The notes: generated from the letters alone by a model not told the origin. Shown: positions 16,625-27,479, counted from the stretch's first letter. The stretch: DNA of 52,881 nt from Bacilli bacterium (GCA_017450215.1 JAFSVH010000059.1:1-52881); one strand, 5' to 3'. Numbers and translations: made by a program.

Positions 16625-17986
16625 TTAGTCATTTGAATATTCATTATCAGCATTTTCTTTAGCTTTTTGTTTATGAATATTCTTAAAAAACATCTCATCA
16701 ATTTTTCTTCTCTTCATATATTTTAATTTTCTTTCAATCTTATCAAGTCTTTTCTTCTTATAACCAGGTTTAACCTTTTTAGGCATTGGTGTTCTTAAAT
16801 GAACATCTTCTTCTATTTTCTTGACTCTGTTTGATTTATGTGGATTAGTGCGTTTATTGGTTTTAATTAATTCGTCATTAACTAAATTCATATAAACACA
16901 ATTTAATCCTTTTTTCTTTAAATCAAGCATATATTTATCATCATCAAAATCATAAAAAGAAATAGCAGTACCACTATAATCAAATCTACCAGTTCTACCT
17001 ACTCGATGAATAAAGAATTCTAAATCACTTGGTAATTCATAATTAATAACGTGACTTACACCATTAATGTCTAAACCACGAGAAGCAATATCACTTGCTA
17101 CAACATATTGAACATTGCCATCTTTAATTCTCTTTAATACTTGTTTTCTCTCTCTTGCTTCTAAGTCACCAGTAAGTTTAGTAACTTTATAATTATTGCT
17201 ACCTAAAAATGAAGCAATTTCATCTACTTTATTTTTAGTATTTGCAAATATTAATACTAAAAATGGAGTAAATGTTTTAAGTAAAGCTAGTAATAATTCA
17301 TTTTTATCTTTATTCTTTGTTGGAATAAAGATATATTCTGTATTATCTTTACCAATCTTAGTAAGTGATAAATCAATTAATTCATGCTTAATGAAATATT
17401 TATTTAAGAAACTTACTAATGAAGAAGGGATCGTTGCTGAAAAGGAAGCAACATTAATTAGATTATCAAATACAGCAAATACTTTATCTAAATATTCAAT
17501 TTCTTCTTTTTCAAAAACCATATCTGCTTCATCAATGATAACTGTTTTAGCTGTATATATCTTTAAAACATTAGTATCAATTGATAAATCTTTAATTTTA
17601 CCGATAGTACCTACAACAATTTGTGGTTGACTAGTATCTAATCTTTTAATTTCTACTTCTCTATCAGTTCCACCAACATAAAGTCTAACATCAAAATCAC
17701 TAAATTTAGTGATTTTGATGATTTCATCATAAAGTTGAGTTGCAAGTTCTCTTGTTGGTGATATTATCACCACTTGAACTTCCTTTTTTTCTTCATCAAG
17801 ATTTTGTAAAATCGGAAGTAAAAACGCATGAGTCTTACCACTTCCAGTCTCACTCTTACCGATAACAGATTCCCACTTTAATAATCTTGGAATTACTTCA
17901 TCTTGTATCTTTGTTGCTTCAATAAATCCTATAGAAACTAAACCCTTATTAATATAATCTTTAAAATGGTAATTTACAAATTTCAT
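16625..17986 (-). CDS. DEAD-box RNA helicase
   Basis: An ATP-dependent RNA helicase of 453 residues. All core motifs are present in order: Q-motif region (IGFIEATKIQDEVIP), motif I SETGSGKTHAFLLP, Ia SPTRELATQ, II IIDEADMVFE, III FSATIPSS, V ASDIASRGLDING and VI HRVGRTGRF. The tail is rich in Lys/Arg, as in helicases acting on ribosomal RNA or cold-structured mRNA (CshB-like). Its ATG overlaps the TGA of mtaB (ATGA), so it is translationally coupled to the rRNA/tRNA modification genes rsmE-mtaB. This supports a role in ribosome assembly or RNA turnover. The exact subfamily is not certain. Confidence 0.93.
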   Translation of the reverse strand: MKFVNYHFKDYINKGLVSIGFIEATKIQDEVIPRLLKWESVIGKSETGSGKTHAFLLPILQNLDEEKKEVQVVIISPTRELATQLYDEIIKITKFSDFDVRLYVGGTDREVEIKRLDTSQPQIVVGTIGKIKDLSIDTNVLKIYTAKTVIIDEADMVFEKEEIEYLDKVFAVFDNLINVASFSATIPSSLVSFLNKYFIKHELIDLSLTKIGKDNTEYIFIPTKNKDKNELLLALLKTFTPFLVLIFANTKNKVDEIASFLGSNNYKVTKLTGDLEARERKQVLKRIKDGNVQYVVASDIASRGLDINGVSHVINYELPSDLEFFIHRVGRTGRFDYSGTAISFYDFDDDKYMLDLKKKGLNCVYMNLVNDELIKTNKRTNPHKSNRVKKIEEDVHLRTPMPKKVKPGYKKKRLDKIERKLKYMKRRKIDEMFFKNIHKQKAKENADNEYSND

Positions 17987-19359
17987 ATAAGTTCACCTAT
18001 ACTTTCAGGATATAAAGCTTTAGTCATTCTTACCATAACTAAATCATTGCTTTTTTTATCACCTTTAAATTTAATCTCAATATAATTAGACGAATGACCA
18101 TAGCAATATCCATTCTTACAACGTTCAACAATAACTTCTAAAACTTTACCTTCAAATCTTTGTCGATATTCTAAAGCTTTTTTATTATTAAGATCTAATA
18201 ACATCTTAACTCTATATTTCTTCACAATATCATTAACTTGATTCTTAAATTCCCAAGCAACAGTTCTAGGTCTCCTAGAATAAGGGAAAACATGAATCTC
18301 ACCGAAATTAATTGAATCAATTAATTTTAATGATTCTTCAAAATCTTCATTACTTTCTCCACTAAAGCCTGTTAAAATATCAGAAGTAATATTAATATCT
18401 GGAAAATATAATCTAATTAAATTAACTTTATCTAAATATCCCTTAATATCATATTTTCTTTTCATCCTCTTCAAGGTGTTATCTGAGCCACCTTGAAGTG
18501 GCATGTGAAAATGAAGACAGAAATGATTTTTATGTTCATACATAAATTTGATTAATTCTTCACTTACTTCAGTTTGTTCAATTGAAGATATTCTAATTCT
18601 ACCTAGACCTTCAATTTTCACTACTTCTTTCAATAAATCAACTAAAGTTAAACCCTTTTCTAAGCCATAAGCACCTGTATTAATGCCAGTTAAGACTATC
18701 TCTTTCATTCCAGAAATTGTAAGTCTCTTGATTTCATCAACACATTCATTAATATCTCTACTTCGGTTATGACCTCTAGCATAAGGTATTGTGCAATAAG
18801 CACAATAATTATCACAGCCATCTTGAATTTTCACAAATCCTCTTGTCTTTTCATTAAATCTTTTAACTTTTAATTCTTCATAGCTTTCTTTTAATAAAGC
18901 ATCTTCATGAAGAATCATTGGTTTATATTCATCTCTATTAGAATTATTATTATCAAAATAATTAATAATTGCTTTACCTAATTTATTCCTATTAGTTGTG
19001 CCAGTAATAATACAACTAATGTTTTTATTATTGATCCTATTATATTCATTAAAGATATTAATAATGTCTTCAACAATAAGTTCAGCATAGCACCCCATTA
19101 CAACAAATAAAGCATCATCATTCCTTTTAATTGCTTCTCTGATAATCTTTCTACTTTTAGCATCTCCAGTCAAAGTAACTGAACAAGTATTAATTATATA
19201 ACAATCACAAATAGAATTAAAATCTGTAATGATAAACCCATTATCTTCAAGTTCATTACTTATAGCTTCGCTTTCATAAAGATTAACCTTACAACCTAAA
19301 GAATAATAACTAAATTTAATATTATTATGATTATTATTATTTTTAATATTATTATTCAT
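17983..19359 (-). CDS. mtaB: tRNA (N6-threonylcarbamoyladenosine-C2)-methylthiotransferase
   Basis: A radical-SAM methylthiotransferase converting t6A37 to ms2t6A37 in ANN-decoding tRNAs. The N-terminal UPF0004 part has SYYSLGCKVNLYESE, NTCSVTLTGDAKSRK and VMGCYAE, giving three Cys for the second cluster. The radical-SAM motif is CDNYCAYCTIPYARG, followed by a TRAM-like tail. The start is placed at ATG 19359 because GTGGAG lies 8 bases upstream. That ATG overlaps the stop of rsmE by 8 bases, and 24 bases of upstream open frame are not needed. It sits between rsmE and a helicase, as in the B. subtilis dnaK-region order rsmE-mtaB. Confidence 0.93.
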   Translation of the reverse strand: MNNNIKNNNNHNNIKFSYYSLGCKVNLYESEAISNELEDNGFIITDFNSICDCYIINTCSVTLTGDAKSRKIIREAIKRNDDALFVVMGCYAELIVEDIINIFNEYNRINNKNISCIITGTTNRNKLGKAIINYFDNNNSNRDEYKPMILHEDALLKESYEELKVKRFNEKTRGFVKIQDGCDNYCAYCTIPYARGHNRSRDINECVDEIKRLTISGMKEIVLTGINTGAYGLEKGLTLVDLLKEVVKIEGLGRIRISSIEQTEVSEELIKFMYEHKNHFCLHFHMPLQGGSDNTLKRMKRKYDIKGYLDKVNLIRLYFPDINITSDILTGFSGESNEDFEESLKLIDSINFGEIHVFPYSRRPRTVAWEFKNQVNDIVKKYRVKMLLDLNNKKALEYRQRFEGKVLEVIVERCKNGYCYGHSSNYIEIKFKGDKKSNDLVMVRMTKALYPESIGELI

Positions 19360-20122
19360 GATTATTCTCCACTTCATAAGCAAGAATAGACATAATAGAT
19401 AAAGGAGCAGTTTCAGTTCTTAATACTCTTTTACCTAATGAAATAGGAATAGCTTTAGTATTCATAATAGCATCTATCTCTTTTTTACTATATCCACTTT
19501 CAGGTCCTATAATAACTAATATATTATTAATATTAGGATAATTATCAATCAAATTAGCTTTTAATACTTCTTTTATATTATTTTGATCTTTAAACTCAAC
19601 ATGACAGAATAATACTAAATCATAATCATCAATAGATTTAATTAGATTATTAAAGAAAATCGGATTATAAACATTCATCAAATTAATCCTTTGCGATTGT
19701 TCACTAGCTTCTTTAATAATTCTATTTAATCTATCTAATCTATTATTATTCTTTTTATCAGTCATCTTATCATCATATTTAATAATGGATTTATCCATTA
19801 TTACTGGTTGATAATTATTACAACCCAACTCTACTAATCTTCTTATAACTTCTTCTGTTTTATCTCGATTGATTAAGCCTTGTGCTATTGTGATATTTTT
19901 ATTAAGTTCATTCTTGCTTTCAACATTCCCAATTATCTTTGCTTGAACTGTATCACTAATTTCTATTATTTCACATAAGAATAATTCTTGATTATCAGTA
20001 AATACTAGAATGTTTTCACCAATCTTCATTCTCATCACATTCTTAATGTGATGAACATCATTACCTTCAATCAAGACAATACTTTTATTAATTTTATTTT
20101 TATTAACTAAATATCTTTGCAT
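19352..20122 (-). CDS. rsmE: 16S rRNA (uracil-1498-N3)-methyltransferase
   Basis: This SPOUT-class enzyme methylates U1498 of 16S rRNA. The protein begins MQRYLVNKN in the typical way, with DVHHIKNVMRMKIGE (N-terminal PUA-like part). The C-terminal knot has NNILVIIGPESGYSKKEID and SLGKRVLRTETAPL. The start at 20122 is favoured by AAGGAATTAATT, whereas the open frame extends 26 codons further without a good site. The length of 256 residues suits the family. It is followed by the overlapping mtaB. In related Bacilli prmA precedes rsmE; here prmA is absent and a toxin-antitoxin pair lies in its place. Confidence 0.93.
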   Translation of the reverse strand: MQRYLVNKNKINKSIVLIEGNDVHHIKNVMRMKIGENILVFTDNQELFLCEIIEISDTVQAKIIGNVESKNELNKNITIAQGLINRDKTEEVIRRLVELGCNNYQPVIMDKSIIKYDDKMTDKKNNNRLDRLNRIIKEASEQSQRINLMNVYNPIFFNNLIKSIDDYDLVLFCHVEFKDQNNIKEVLKANLIDNYPNINNILVIIGPESGYSKKEIDAIMNTKAIPISLGKRVLRTETAPLSIMSILAYEVENNHE

Positions 20123-20209
20123 AATTAATTCCTTAATATTCGTTTTATTATTTTTTATTTTATCAATAATTGTCGTTTTTTTCAATAATAAATAATACAA
20201 GTGTTTAAT

Positions 20210-20265
20210 ATGATGAAAAACTGCAAATGAAAAATGGCAAAAATGATGAAAAACTGCAAATAAAA
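20210..20265. repeat. Direct repeat upstream of rsmE
   Basis: ATGATGAAAAACTGCAAAT occurs at 20210-20228 and 20243-20261, 33 bases apart. It lies between the start of rsmE and the terminator of the toxin-antitoxin pair, so it may be a regulatory site or a small duplication. Confidence 0.6.
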
Positions 20266-20302
20266 ATCTATGATAATCATATTAATATCAATTATCATAG
20301 AT
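20258..20302 (-). terminator. Terminator of the ADP-ribosyltransferase toxin-antitoxin pair
   Basis: ATCTATGATAAT pairs with ATTATCATAGAT (20266-20277, 20291-20302), followed on the minus strand by TTTTTA. Confidence 0.7.
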
Positions 20303-20350
20303 AAATTTATCATAGATAAATTATTATAAATTAAAAACTAAGTAATGTGA

Positions 20351-20992
20351 TTATTTCTCTAATAAATCTTCAATCCTACAATTAAATATTTTAGAAATAG
20401 CATATAGGGTTTCAGCACTTGCTTTATTTATATCTTTTTGTCTTTGTTCATACATTTGAATTGAACGAAGACTTACTTTAGAATATTCAGATAATTCTTT
20501 TTGTGTATAACCACATATTTTTCTAAATCTTTTTAAATTTGTATCTTTAAAATGTTCTTTAATTCTTTCATCAACAATTTGTACAAATTTAGTAATATCT
20601 GCTTCATGTAATGTGTAATACATTATTGAAAATTCTTCATAAGATATTGCTTCAAATATATTATCAAAACTACGATCTGAATACCATTGATAATAAGCAA
20701 TAGACCAACCAATCCAATAGTGAGCAGAACGAACATAATTATTTATATACTCTATTTCAGGATATTTGCCAGTTGTTTCATAAATAATATCCATTGCTAT
20801 TTCAACACCACTTTTTCCAGCAATTATAGCAGGTTCTCCTACTTCAAATTTTTTACTAATTTCACTTACTAAAAACATGTTAATAAAATCTTTACTTGGT
20901 ATTTCACATGAATTAATAGCATAATCAAATGCTTCACCAAGTTTAGTCATTGCACTATTAAGATATATTTTTTGGTATGCGTGGATCATCAT
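20351..20992 (-). CDS. Antitoxin-like regulator with C-terminal XRE helix-turn-helix
   Basis: This 213-residue protein is partner to the upstream DUF3990 gene. The N-terminal part (KSGVEIAMDIIYETTG, then YWIGWSIAYYQWYSDRSFDN) is a module seen next to DUF3990 genes. The C-terminal 65 residues are an XRE-type HTH (LKRFRKICGYTQKELSEYSK, VSLRSIQMYEQRQ). The start overlaps the end of the toxin gene by 35 bases and follows AGAGGAAATATT. Antitoxin and autoregulator functions are inferred from pairing, overlap and the operator-like inverted repeat in the promoter at 21705. Confidence 0.8.
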   Translation of the reverse strand: MMIHAYQKIYLNSAMTKLGEAFDYAINSCEIPSKDFINMFLVSEISKKFEVGEPAIIAGKSGVEIAMDIIYETTGKYPEIEYINNYVRSAHYWIGWSIAYYQWYSDRSFDNIFEAISYEEFSIMYYTLHEADITKFVQIVDERIKEHFKDTNLKRFRKICGYTQKELSEYSKVSLRSIQMYEQRQKDINKASAETLYAISKIFNCRIEDLLEK

Positions 20993-21680
20993 TTTTAATA
21001 TTTCCTCTTATTATATCTTGGACAAACAAGCCATCTGCAACTTCATCCAATATCTTTTCATATTCTTTTAATGCTTCAGAATCTCTATTTTTTCTTAAAT
21101 GAAAATATATTTCTTTCTTTGCTTTTTCACTACAAATAAATTTTATTTTTGAAAAAGCATATGGAGATTTAATAACAATTTGTTCTCCTAATTGACCTAG
21201 TCTTAAAGCATTCGATAATTGTTCAAGAGTTATTGTATTATTGATAAATGCTAAAGCATAATCAAAATATGAATCATCTGCTCTATATCCAATTATAAGA
21301 TCATAAGCATTAACATTAATATTAAAATTATCAATTAAATAATTTCTCGCTTTTTTAGCTACAGGATTATTTAAAGTAAATACTCTATTATTTAAAAGGA
21401 TTGCAATCCAATTTAAAACTGTATATTCCTTTGAATTAAGATTTAATATTCTTAAATTATTAATATCCAAACAATATTTATTAGAGAACCCATCACTTAT
21501 AGATGATACTGCACATTCTTTTGAAAGGTTAATATCTTGAGTGCAATAAAAACCATAGCCAAAATCGTTATTCTTTTTACCACCACCATAAAATGGAGTT
21601 TCAATAATATCTTTAGATCCATGATATAGAATTAAATAATTATCAGTTGATAATTCATCTTTTGATAAATTTTCATCCAT
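20958..21680 (-). CDS. DUF3990 ADP-ribosyltransferase-like toxin
   Basis: This 240-residue protein has the DUF3990 pattern: LYHGSKD (His20), NDFGYGFYCTQD (38-49) and LGEQIVIKSPYAF with Glu166. These correspond in order to the conserved His, aromatic/Gly strand and late Glu of ADP-ribosyltransferase folds. No signal peptide is present, so it acts in the cytoplasm. With the overlapping HTH gene it forms a candidate toxin-antitoxin pair with its own promoter. It is inserted between dnaJ and rsmE, where related Bacilli carry prmA. Enzymatic activity and target are inferred. Confidence 0.8.
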   Translation of the reverse strand: MDENLSKDELSTDNYLILYHGSKDIIETPFYGGGKKNNDFGYGFYCTQDINLSKECAVSSISDGFSNKYCLDINNLRILNLNSKEYTVLNWIAILLNNRVFTLNNPVAKKARNYLIDNFNINVNAYDLIIGYRADDSYFDYALAFINNTITLEQLSNALRLGQLGEQIVIKSPYAFSKIKFICSEKAKKEIYFHLRKNRDSEALKEYEKILDEVADGLFVQDIIRGNIKNDDPRIPKNIS

Positions 21681-21704
21681 AGTTAATTCCTCCTAGACAA
21701 CAAC

Positions 21705-21733
21705 ATTGTATCACTATAGCGATAGTAAGTCAA
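21705..21733 (-). promoter_or_regulatory. Toxin-antitoxin promoter with inverted repeat
   Basis: TTGACT and TACAAT are spaced by 17 bases on the minus strand. The spacer holds ACTAT-AGCG-ATAGT (21713-21726), a likely operator for the HTH partner. Confidence 0.65.
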
Positions 21734-21754
21734 TATGTAGATAACATTAATATA

Positions 21755-21800
21755 TGATAAAAGACTGGTAATAATGTGATAATGCATATATACCAGCCTT
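21755..21800 (-). terminator. Terminator after dnaJ
   Basis: AAGACTGGTA (21761-21770) pairs with TACCAGCCTT (21791-21800) with one mismatch, followed by CTTTTATC on the minus strand. It ends the heat-shock operon before the toxin-antitoxin promoter. Confidence 0.5.
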
Positions 21801-21804
21801 ATTA

Positions 21805-22917
21805 TTATCTCTTAAAATATTTCTTAATCTTATCAAAGAAAGATTCATTATTCTCATTTGTTTTACTAAGTCTTGTCAATAAATCTTTTTGTTCACTTGT
21901 TAATTTAGTAGGAGTAACAACATTAACAATAACATATAAATGTCCTGTCGTGTTAGTTCTACTATCAGTAATACCTTTACCACCAATCTTGAATTTAGTT
22001 CCAGTTTGAGTTCCAGCAGGTATCTTTAATGTACATGAATTACCTAATGTAGGTACTTCAATGTTACCACCTAAAGCTGCTTGAGAGAAAGTAATTGGCA
22101 TTTCAAGATATAAATTCAAGCCATCACGTTCAAAAATTTCATGCTTTCTAACATTAACTTGAATATATAAATCACCAGCCATACCACCATTGATTCCACC
22201 TTCACCACGACCAGAAACTGTCAAAGTTTGACCATCTTCAACACCAGATGGAATTCTAACTTTGAATTTAGATAATACTTTAACTCTTCCTTCACCTTTA
22301 CATGTAGAACACTTATTCTTGATTGTTCTACCAGCACCACCACATTCAGGACAAGCAGTTTCAGTTCTAATACGACCAAATAAAGAATTTTGTTCAACAG
22401 TAACTCTACCAGTACCATGACATCTAGCACAACTAGATATATCATTTTTACTCATAGCTCCTGTACCACTACAATCTTTACATGTATCATATTTAGATAT
22501 ACTTACTTCTTTTTCAACACCAAATGCTGCCTCTTCAAAAGTAAGATTTAAAGAATATTTTAAATCTCTACCTCTTACAGGACCATTTGGATTCCTTTGT
22601 GTACGTGTTCCACCACCAAAGAATGATGAGAAAATATCTTCAAAGCCACCGAAGCCAGATGAGAATCCACCAAAACCAGAAGCTCCATTAAATTGATTTG
22701 GTCCTTCATGACCAAATTGATTATATTGCTCACGTTTTTGAGGATCACTTAATACATCATAAGCTTCCTGTACTTCTTTAAATTTTTCTTCAGCATTTGC
22801 TTCTGTACTTACATCAGGGTGATATTTTTTAGCTAACTGACGATAAGCTTTTTTAATCTCATCATCAGTAGCATTTTTACTAACACCCAAGACTTCATAA
22901 TAATCTCTTTTGGCCAT
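21805..22917 (-). CDS. dnaJ: Chaperone protein DnaJ
   Basis: DnaJ (Hsp40) stimulates DnaK ATPase and hands over unfolded substrates. The 370-residue protein has the J domain with HPD (KKYHPDV, near 32-34), a Gly/Phe region ([20 protein letters not shown]), four CxxCxGxG zinc motifs ([32 protein letters not shown]) and the client-binding C-terminal domains. It is therefore a full type I DnaJ. It lies 25 bases after dnaK in the hrcA-grpE-dnaK-dnaJ operon and is the last gene before the terminator. Confidence 0.98.
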   Translation of the reverse strand: MAKRDYYEVLGVSKNATDDEIKKAYRQLAKKYHPDVSTEANAEEKFKEVQEAYDVLSDPQKREQYNQFGHEGPNQFNGASGFGGFSSGFGGFEDIFSSFFGGGTRTQRNPNGPVRGRDLKYSLNLTFEEAAFGVEKEVSISKYDTCKDCSGTGAMSKNDISSCARCHGTGRVTVEQNSLFGRIRTETACPECGGAGRTIKNKCSTCKGEGRVKVLSKFKVRIPSGVEDGQTLTVSGRGEGGINGGMAGDLYIQVNVRKHEIFERDGLNLYLEMPITFSQAALGGNIEVPTLGNSCTLKIPAGTQTGTKFKIGGKGITDSRTNTTGHLYVIVNVVTPTKLTSEQKDLLTRLSKTNENNESFFDKIKKYFKR

Positions 22918-22942
22918 TAGTTAATTCCTTTAGATTTATTAA

Positions 22943-24787
<1,845 letters not shown>

Positions 24788-24811
24788 TTAATTTTTATAT
24801 ATATTTATTTA

Positions 24812-25552
24812 TTATTTATTATCAGAACCATCTTCTTTTGGTTCTTTATTATTTTCATTTTCTTCTTTTTTATTCACTTTTACAAGCGATGTACATAAGA
24901 CTCTATCTTTATAAGTATATCCACCCCTTAATTCAGCTAGAATCACGTTTTCTTCATAATCACTATTCCAATCAGTCTGTAATACATGATGATATTTAGG
25001 ATCAAATTTGTCTCCTACTTTCACCACAATCTTCTTAACACCTTCATCATTCAATATGTTTTTGAAATTATTATTAATCATTTCAAAACCAATTAAATAA
25101 TTCTTTAAAGTAGGATCATTAGTAGGCATATTAACTACTTTATCAAATAAATCTAATTCACCAACTAATTTCTCTAATAATCTTTGATTACCATATTTAA
25201 CCAAAGTATCCTTTTCAGCTTCAATTCTCTTTTTAAAATTGATTTCATCAGCTTTAACCATCAAATTAGCATTCTTAAGATTTTTATTTTCTTCTTCTAA
25301 TTCACTAATCTTCTTTTCAAGTTCATCAATCTTCTTATGAAGCTTTTTGATTTTCTTGTTTCCATCATTATTAGTTTCATTAGTTTCTTTATTATCTTTA
25401 TCATCTTTATTTTCTTTATTTAATTGTTTATGCTCATCTGATAATTTATCTGAAGATTCATCTATTGATAAATCATTTGATATATCTTTATCTAATTTAT
25501 CTAAAGATGTATCTTTTTCTAAATCTTCTTCAAATCTATATCTATTATTCAT
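24812..25552 (-). CDS. grpE: Nucleotide exchange factor GrpE
   Basis: GrpE releases ADP from DnaK. The C-terminal part has the long coiled coil (KIDELEKKISELEEENKNLK) and the beta domain with HHVLQTDWNSDYEENVILAE and GYTYKDRVLCTSLVKV. The ATG at 25552 (MNNRYRFEED) follows AAAGGGGAATGGA and is preferred over the upstream in-frame codon at 25573. The N-terminal 70 residues are a Lys/Asp/Ser/Asn-rich disordered tail, which makes the protein longer (246 residues) than most GrpE. It is the second gene of the operon. Confidence 0.97.
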   Translation of the reverse strand: MNNRYRFEEDLEKDTSLDKLDKDISNDLSIDESSDKLSDEHKQLNKENKDDKDNKETNETNNDGNKKIKKLHKKIDELEKKISELEEENKNLKNANLMVKADEINFKKRIEAEKDTLVKYGNQRLLEKLVGELDLFDKVVNMPTNDPTLKNYLIGFEMINNNFKNILNDEGVKKIVVKVGDKFDPKYHHVLQTDWNSDYEENVILAELRGGYTYKDRVLCTSLVKVNKKEENENNKEPKEDGSDNK

Positions 25553-25579
25553 TCCATTCCCCTTTCTAAACAATTAATC

Positions 25580-26602
25580 TTAGAAATTCCTCATATTTCT
25601 TGCAATGTATTCAAGTAATGGAATAACTTTCGAATATTCCATTCTCTTAGGTCCTACAATTGCTATAGCACCTTTATATCCATCTTTTGATGAATAAGGC
25701 ACTGTAATCATTGTACAATCTTCCATTGCTTTAACTTCCAAATCACGACCAATCTTAACAGTTAAATCGTTATTATTAAAGTCAATCAATCTCAAGATTT
25801 CTTTTTCTTCCATTGCACGATAAATATCACGAACTTTATTAACATCTTTAAATTCAGGATAATCCATCAAATTACTTTGACCTGATAAGAAATATTCATT
25901 TTCAACCATTTTACTAATAGTATTAACAAATACTCCTAAAATTCTATCATGATATTCAATTCTATCTTTGATTCTGCCACTAGTGAAAGCTTCTCTTAAT
26001 TTTCGATCAATATCATGAATTGATACATCCTTTAGATTCTCATTTAATATTGAAACAACTTTATCAATATCATCAATATCGATAGTATCAGGAATTAATA
26101 TCTTCTTACTTTCAACATAGCCTTGATTTGTAACTAATAATAAAACACCTAAATTATAATCAATTTGTACAAATTGAATCTTTTTGATAATAGCATCTTC
26201 ACTACTATTACCAAGTACAATTGAAGTATAATTAGTAAGTTCAGAAACTAAAGACATTGTCTCCTGAATAGCTTGCTCTCTACTGATACGATTACGTTCA
26301 AATATCTCATCAATTAGAGGGAATTCATAACTAGTTTGTTTTTGTTTTTCCTCATCCATCATGAGTTTAACATAAATCTTATAACCAGCTTCTGTAGGAA
26401 CTCTACCACTAGAGATATGTTCTTTTTCAATTAAGCCAAGTTCTTCAAGTCTAGCCATATCATTACGAATGGTTGCTGAAGAATAAAGGAAATCTTTATC
26501 TTCAGTAATAGTCTTAGAACCAACCGGTTCAACAGTCTTTACATATTCTTCAATTATCTTTTTTAAAATTTTCTTTTGTCTTTCAGTCAGTAAATCATAC
26601 AT
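25580..26602 (-). CDS. hrcA: Heat-inducible transcription repressor HrcA
   Basis: HrcA binds CIRCE and represses the heat-shock operon until unfolded protein titrates GroEL. The N-terminal winged helix is shown by LLTERQKKILKKIIEEYVKT, VEPVGSKTI, SSATIRNDMARLEELG and SSGRVPTEAGYK. The GAF-like and dimerisation parts follow to SKDGYKGAIAIVGPKRMEYS. The start is the ATG at 26602, with AGGTGAATATT upstream; the GTG nine bases earlier overlaps that site. It is the first gene of its own operon, so control is autogenous. Confidence 0.98.
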   Translation of the reverse strand: MYDLLTERQKKILKKIIEEYVKTVEPVGSKTITEDKDFLYSSATIRNDMARLEELGLIEKEHISSGRVPTEAGYKIYVKLMMDEEKQKQTSYEFPLIDEIFERNRISREQAIQETMSLVSELTNYTSIVLGNSSEDAIIKKIQFVQIDYNLGVLLLVTNQGYVESKKILIPDTIDIDDIDKVVSILNENLKDVSIHDIDRKLREAFTSGRIKDRIEYHDRILGVFVNTISKMVENEYFLSGQSNLMDYPEFKDVNKVRDIYRAMEEKEILRLIDFNNNDLTVKIGRDLEVKAMEDCTMITVPYSSKDGYKGAIAIVGPKRMEYSKVIPLLEYIARNMRNF

Positions 26603-26638
26603 AATATTCACCTATTTAAAAACTTTTCTCTTAACGAA

Positions 26639-26647
26639 TTAGCACTC
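26639..26647. promoter_or_regulatory. Extra CIRCE-like half site in the hrcA leader
   Basis: TTAGCACTC, a perfect left arm of CIRCE, occurs in the leader about 40 bases before the hrcA start. The expected GAGTGCTAA partner 9 bases away is missing. Confidence 0.5.
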
Positions 26648-26666
26648 TAACTCATTAACTGATACC

Positions 26667-26694
26667 ATTATAGCACAATATTTAGCACTGTCAA
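26667..26694 (-). promoter_or_regulatory. Heat-shock operon promoter
   Basis: Perfect TTGACA and TATAAT spaced by 16 bases on the minus strand. The -35 box lies inside the CIRCE element. Confidence 0.85.
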
Positions 26695-26708
26695 GTGTTA
26701 AGTGCTAA
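26682..26708. promoter_or_regulatory. CIRCE operator (HrcA binding site)
   Basis: TTAGCACTG-N9-AAGTGCTAA matches the consensus TTAGCACTC-N9-GAGTGCTAA except for the innermost base of each arm. It overlaps the -35 region of the hrcA promoter, a normal site for HrcA repression. Confidence 0.93.
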
Positions 26709-26752
26709 AATATTTATTTTTTTATTATTTTCTTAAGATTCGTTTATTAAAT

Positions 26753-26788
26753 AAAAAAAGATTATATATTGAAAAGCAATATATAATC
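26753..26788 (-). terminator. Terminator of the PIN toxin gene
   Basis: GATTATATATTG pairs with CAATATATAATC (26760-26771, 26777-26788), followed on the minus strand by seven T. The stem core is shared with the terminator at 27559-27593. Confidence 0.85.
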
Positions 26789-26789
26789 A

Positions 26790-27194
26790 TTATTCAAAAA
26801 ACTCAATTGGACTAACAACATTATTTCGTGAATGTTTAAAATCAGAAACATTTCTTGTTAAAATAAAATCAACTTTTATTCTTGATGCAATTGCATCAAC
26901 AACAGCATCTTCATAATCATTAATTTTTGAACAAAGAGCTTCTATTATGCTATCCTCATTAACTTCAGTTATGATAAGAAACTCCATCATCTTTTTAATA
27001 GCATCAATAGCGATTTCTCTACTTCCGGTTTTCTTTTTAACGACATAATAAACATCTGTTACAGAAGCTGATGAAAAATATAACCTATCACCATTAACGA
27101 TTGCTTTTTCTAAAGCAACATGGGATTCCTTATAAAAATCCTCTCGCTCTAGAAGAATATCAAGTATCACATTTGTATCAACTAAAATTTTCAT
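26790..27194 (-). CDS. PIN-domain toxin (VapC-like)
   Basis: This 134-residue PIN-family ribonuclease has the acidic active-site pattern: ILVDTNVILDILL (Asp6), Glu/Asp in EDFYKES, DYEDAVVDAIA and TRNVSDF. Such toxins cut RNA and stop growth unless held by the antitoxin. Its ATG overlaps the TGA stop of the Phd-like gene (ATGA), giving coupled translation with antitoxin first. The pair lies just upstream of the heat-shock operon, with its own promoter and terminator. The specific RNA target cannot be told from sequence. Confidence 0.9.
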   Translation of the reverse strand: MKILVDTNVILDILLEREDFYKESHVALEKAIVNGDRLYFSSASVTDVYYVVKKKTGSREIAIDAIKKMMEFLIITEVNEDSIIEALCSKINDYEDAVVDAIASRIKVDFILTRNVSDFKHSRNNVVSPIEFFE

Positions 27195-27412
27195 TGTCTC
27201 CTCAATCTCTCTTTCTTAATTTCATCCAAAGAAACATCTTCTTTTCCCTTAGCAATTCCAACCAAACTTCTAAGCGCAGCAATCTTATTTGATTGTGGAA
27301 TAGTAAGTTTAGCAATTATTTTGCCATTTTTAGTAATAAAAACATCTTCATTAGAAACCAATTCCAAATATTTTCCAAGGTTCATTTTAAATTCTGTTGC
27401 AGTTATGATCAT
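27191..27412 (-). CDS. Phd/YefM-family antitoxin
   Basis: This 73-residue protein begins MIITATEFKMNLGKYLELV, with VFITKNGKIIAKLTIP. This is the standard Phd/YefM DNA-binding fold. The flexible tail KEDVSLDEIKKERLRRQ would wrap the PIN toxin. It is read first and overlaps the toxin gene by four bases. Palindromic sites in its promoter (27448-27479) suggest that it represses its own operon alone or with the toxin. Confidence 0.9.
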   Translation of the reverse strand: MIITATEFKMNLGKYLELVSNEDVFITKNGKIIAKLTIPQSNKIAALRSLVGIAKGKEDVSLDEIKKERLRRQ

Positions 27413-27436
27413 ATTTATAATCCTCCATACAATTCA

Positions 27437-27479
27437 ATTATATTACAAATCGTACGATTGTCAATAAAATCGAACGAAA
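27437..27479 (-). promoter_or_regulatory. Promoter and palindromic operators of the Phd/PIN pair
   Basis: TTGACA (27459-27464) and TATAAT (27437-27442) are spaced by 16 bases on the minus strand. The spacer carries the perfect palindrome AATCGTACGATT (27448-27459), and a degenerate copy AATCGAACGAAA lies at 27468-27479, upstream of -35. Twenty-base spacing of the two sites suits cooperative binding. Confidence 0.8.

Noticed and set aside
17196-17630. Plus-strand open frame of 144 codons
   Set aside because: Opposite the helicase core motifs; no start signals or recognisable protein features.
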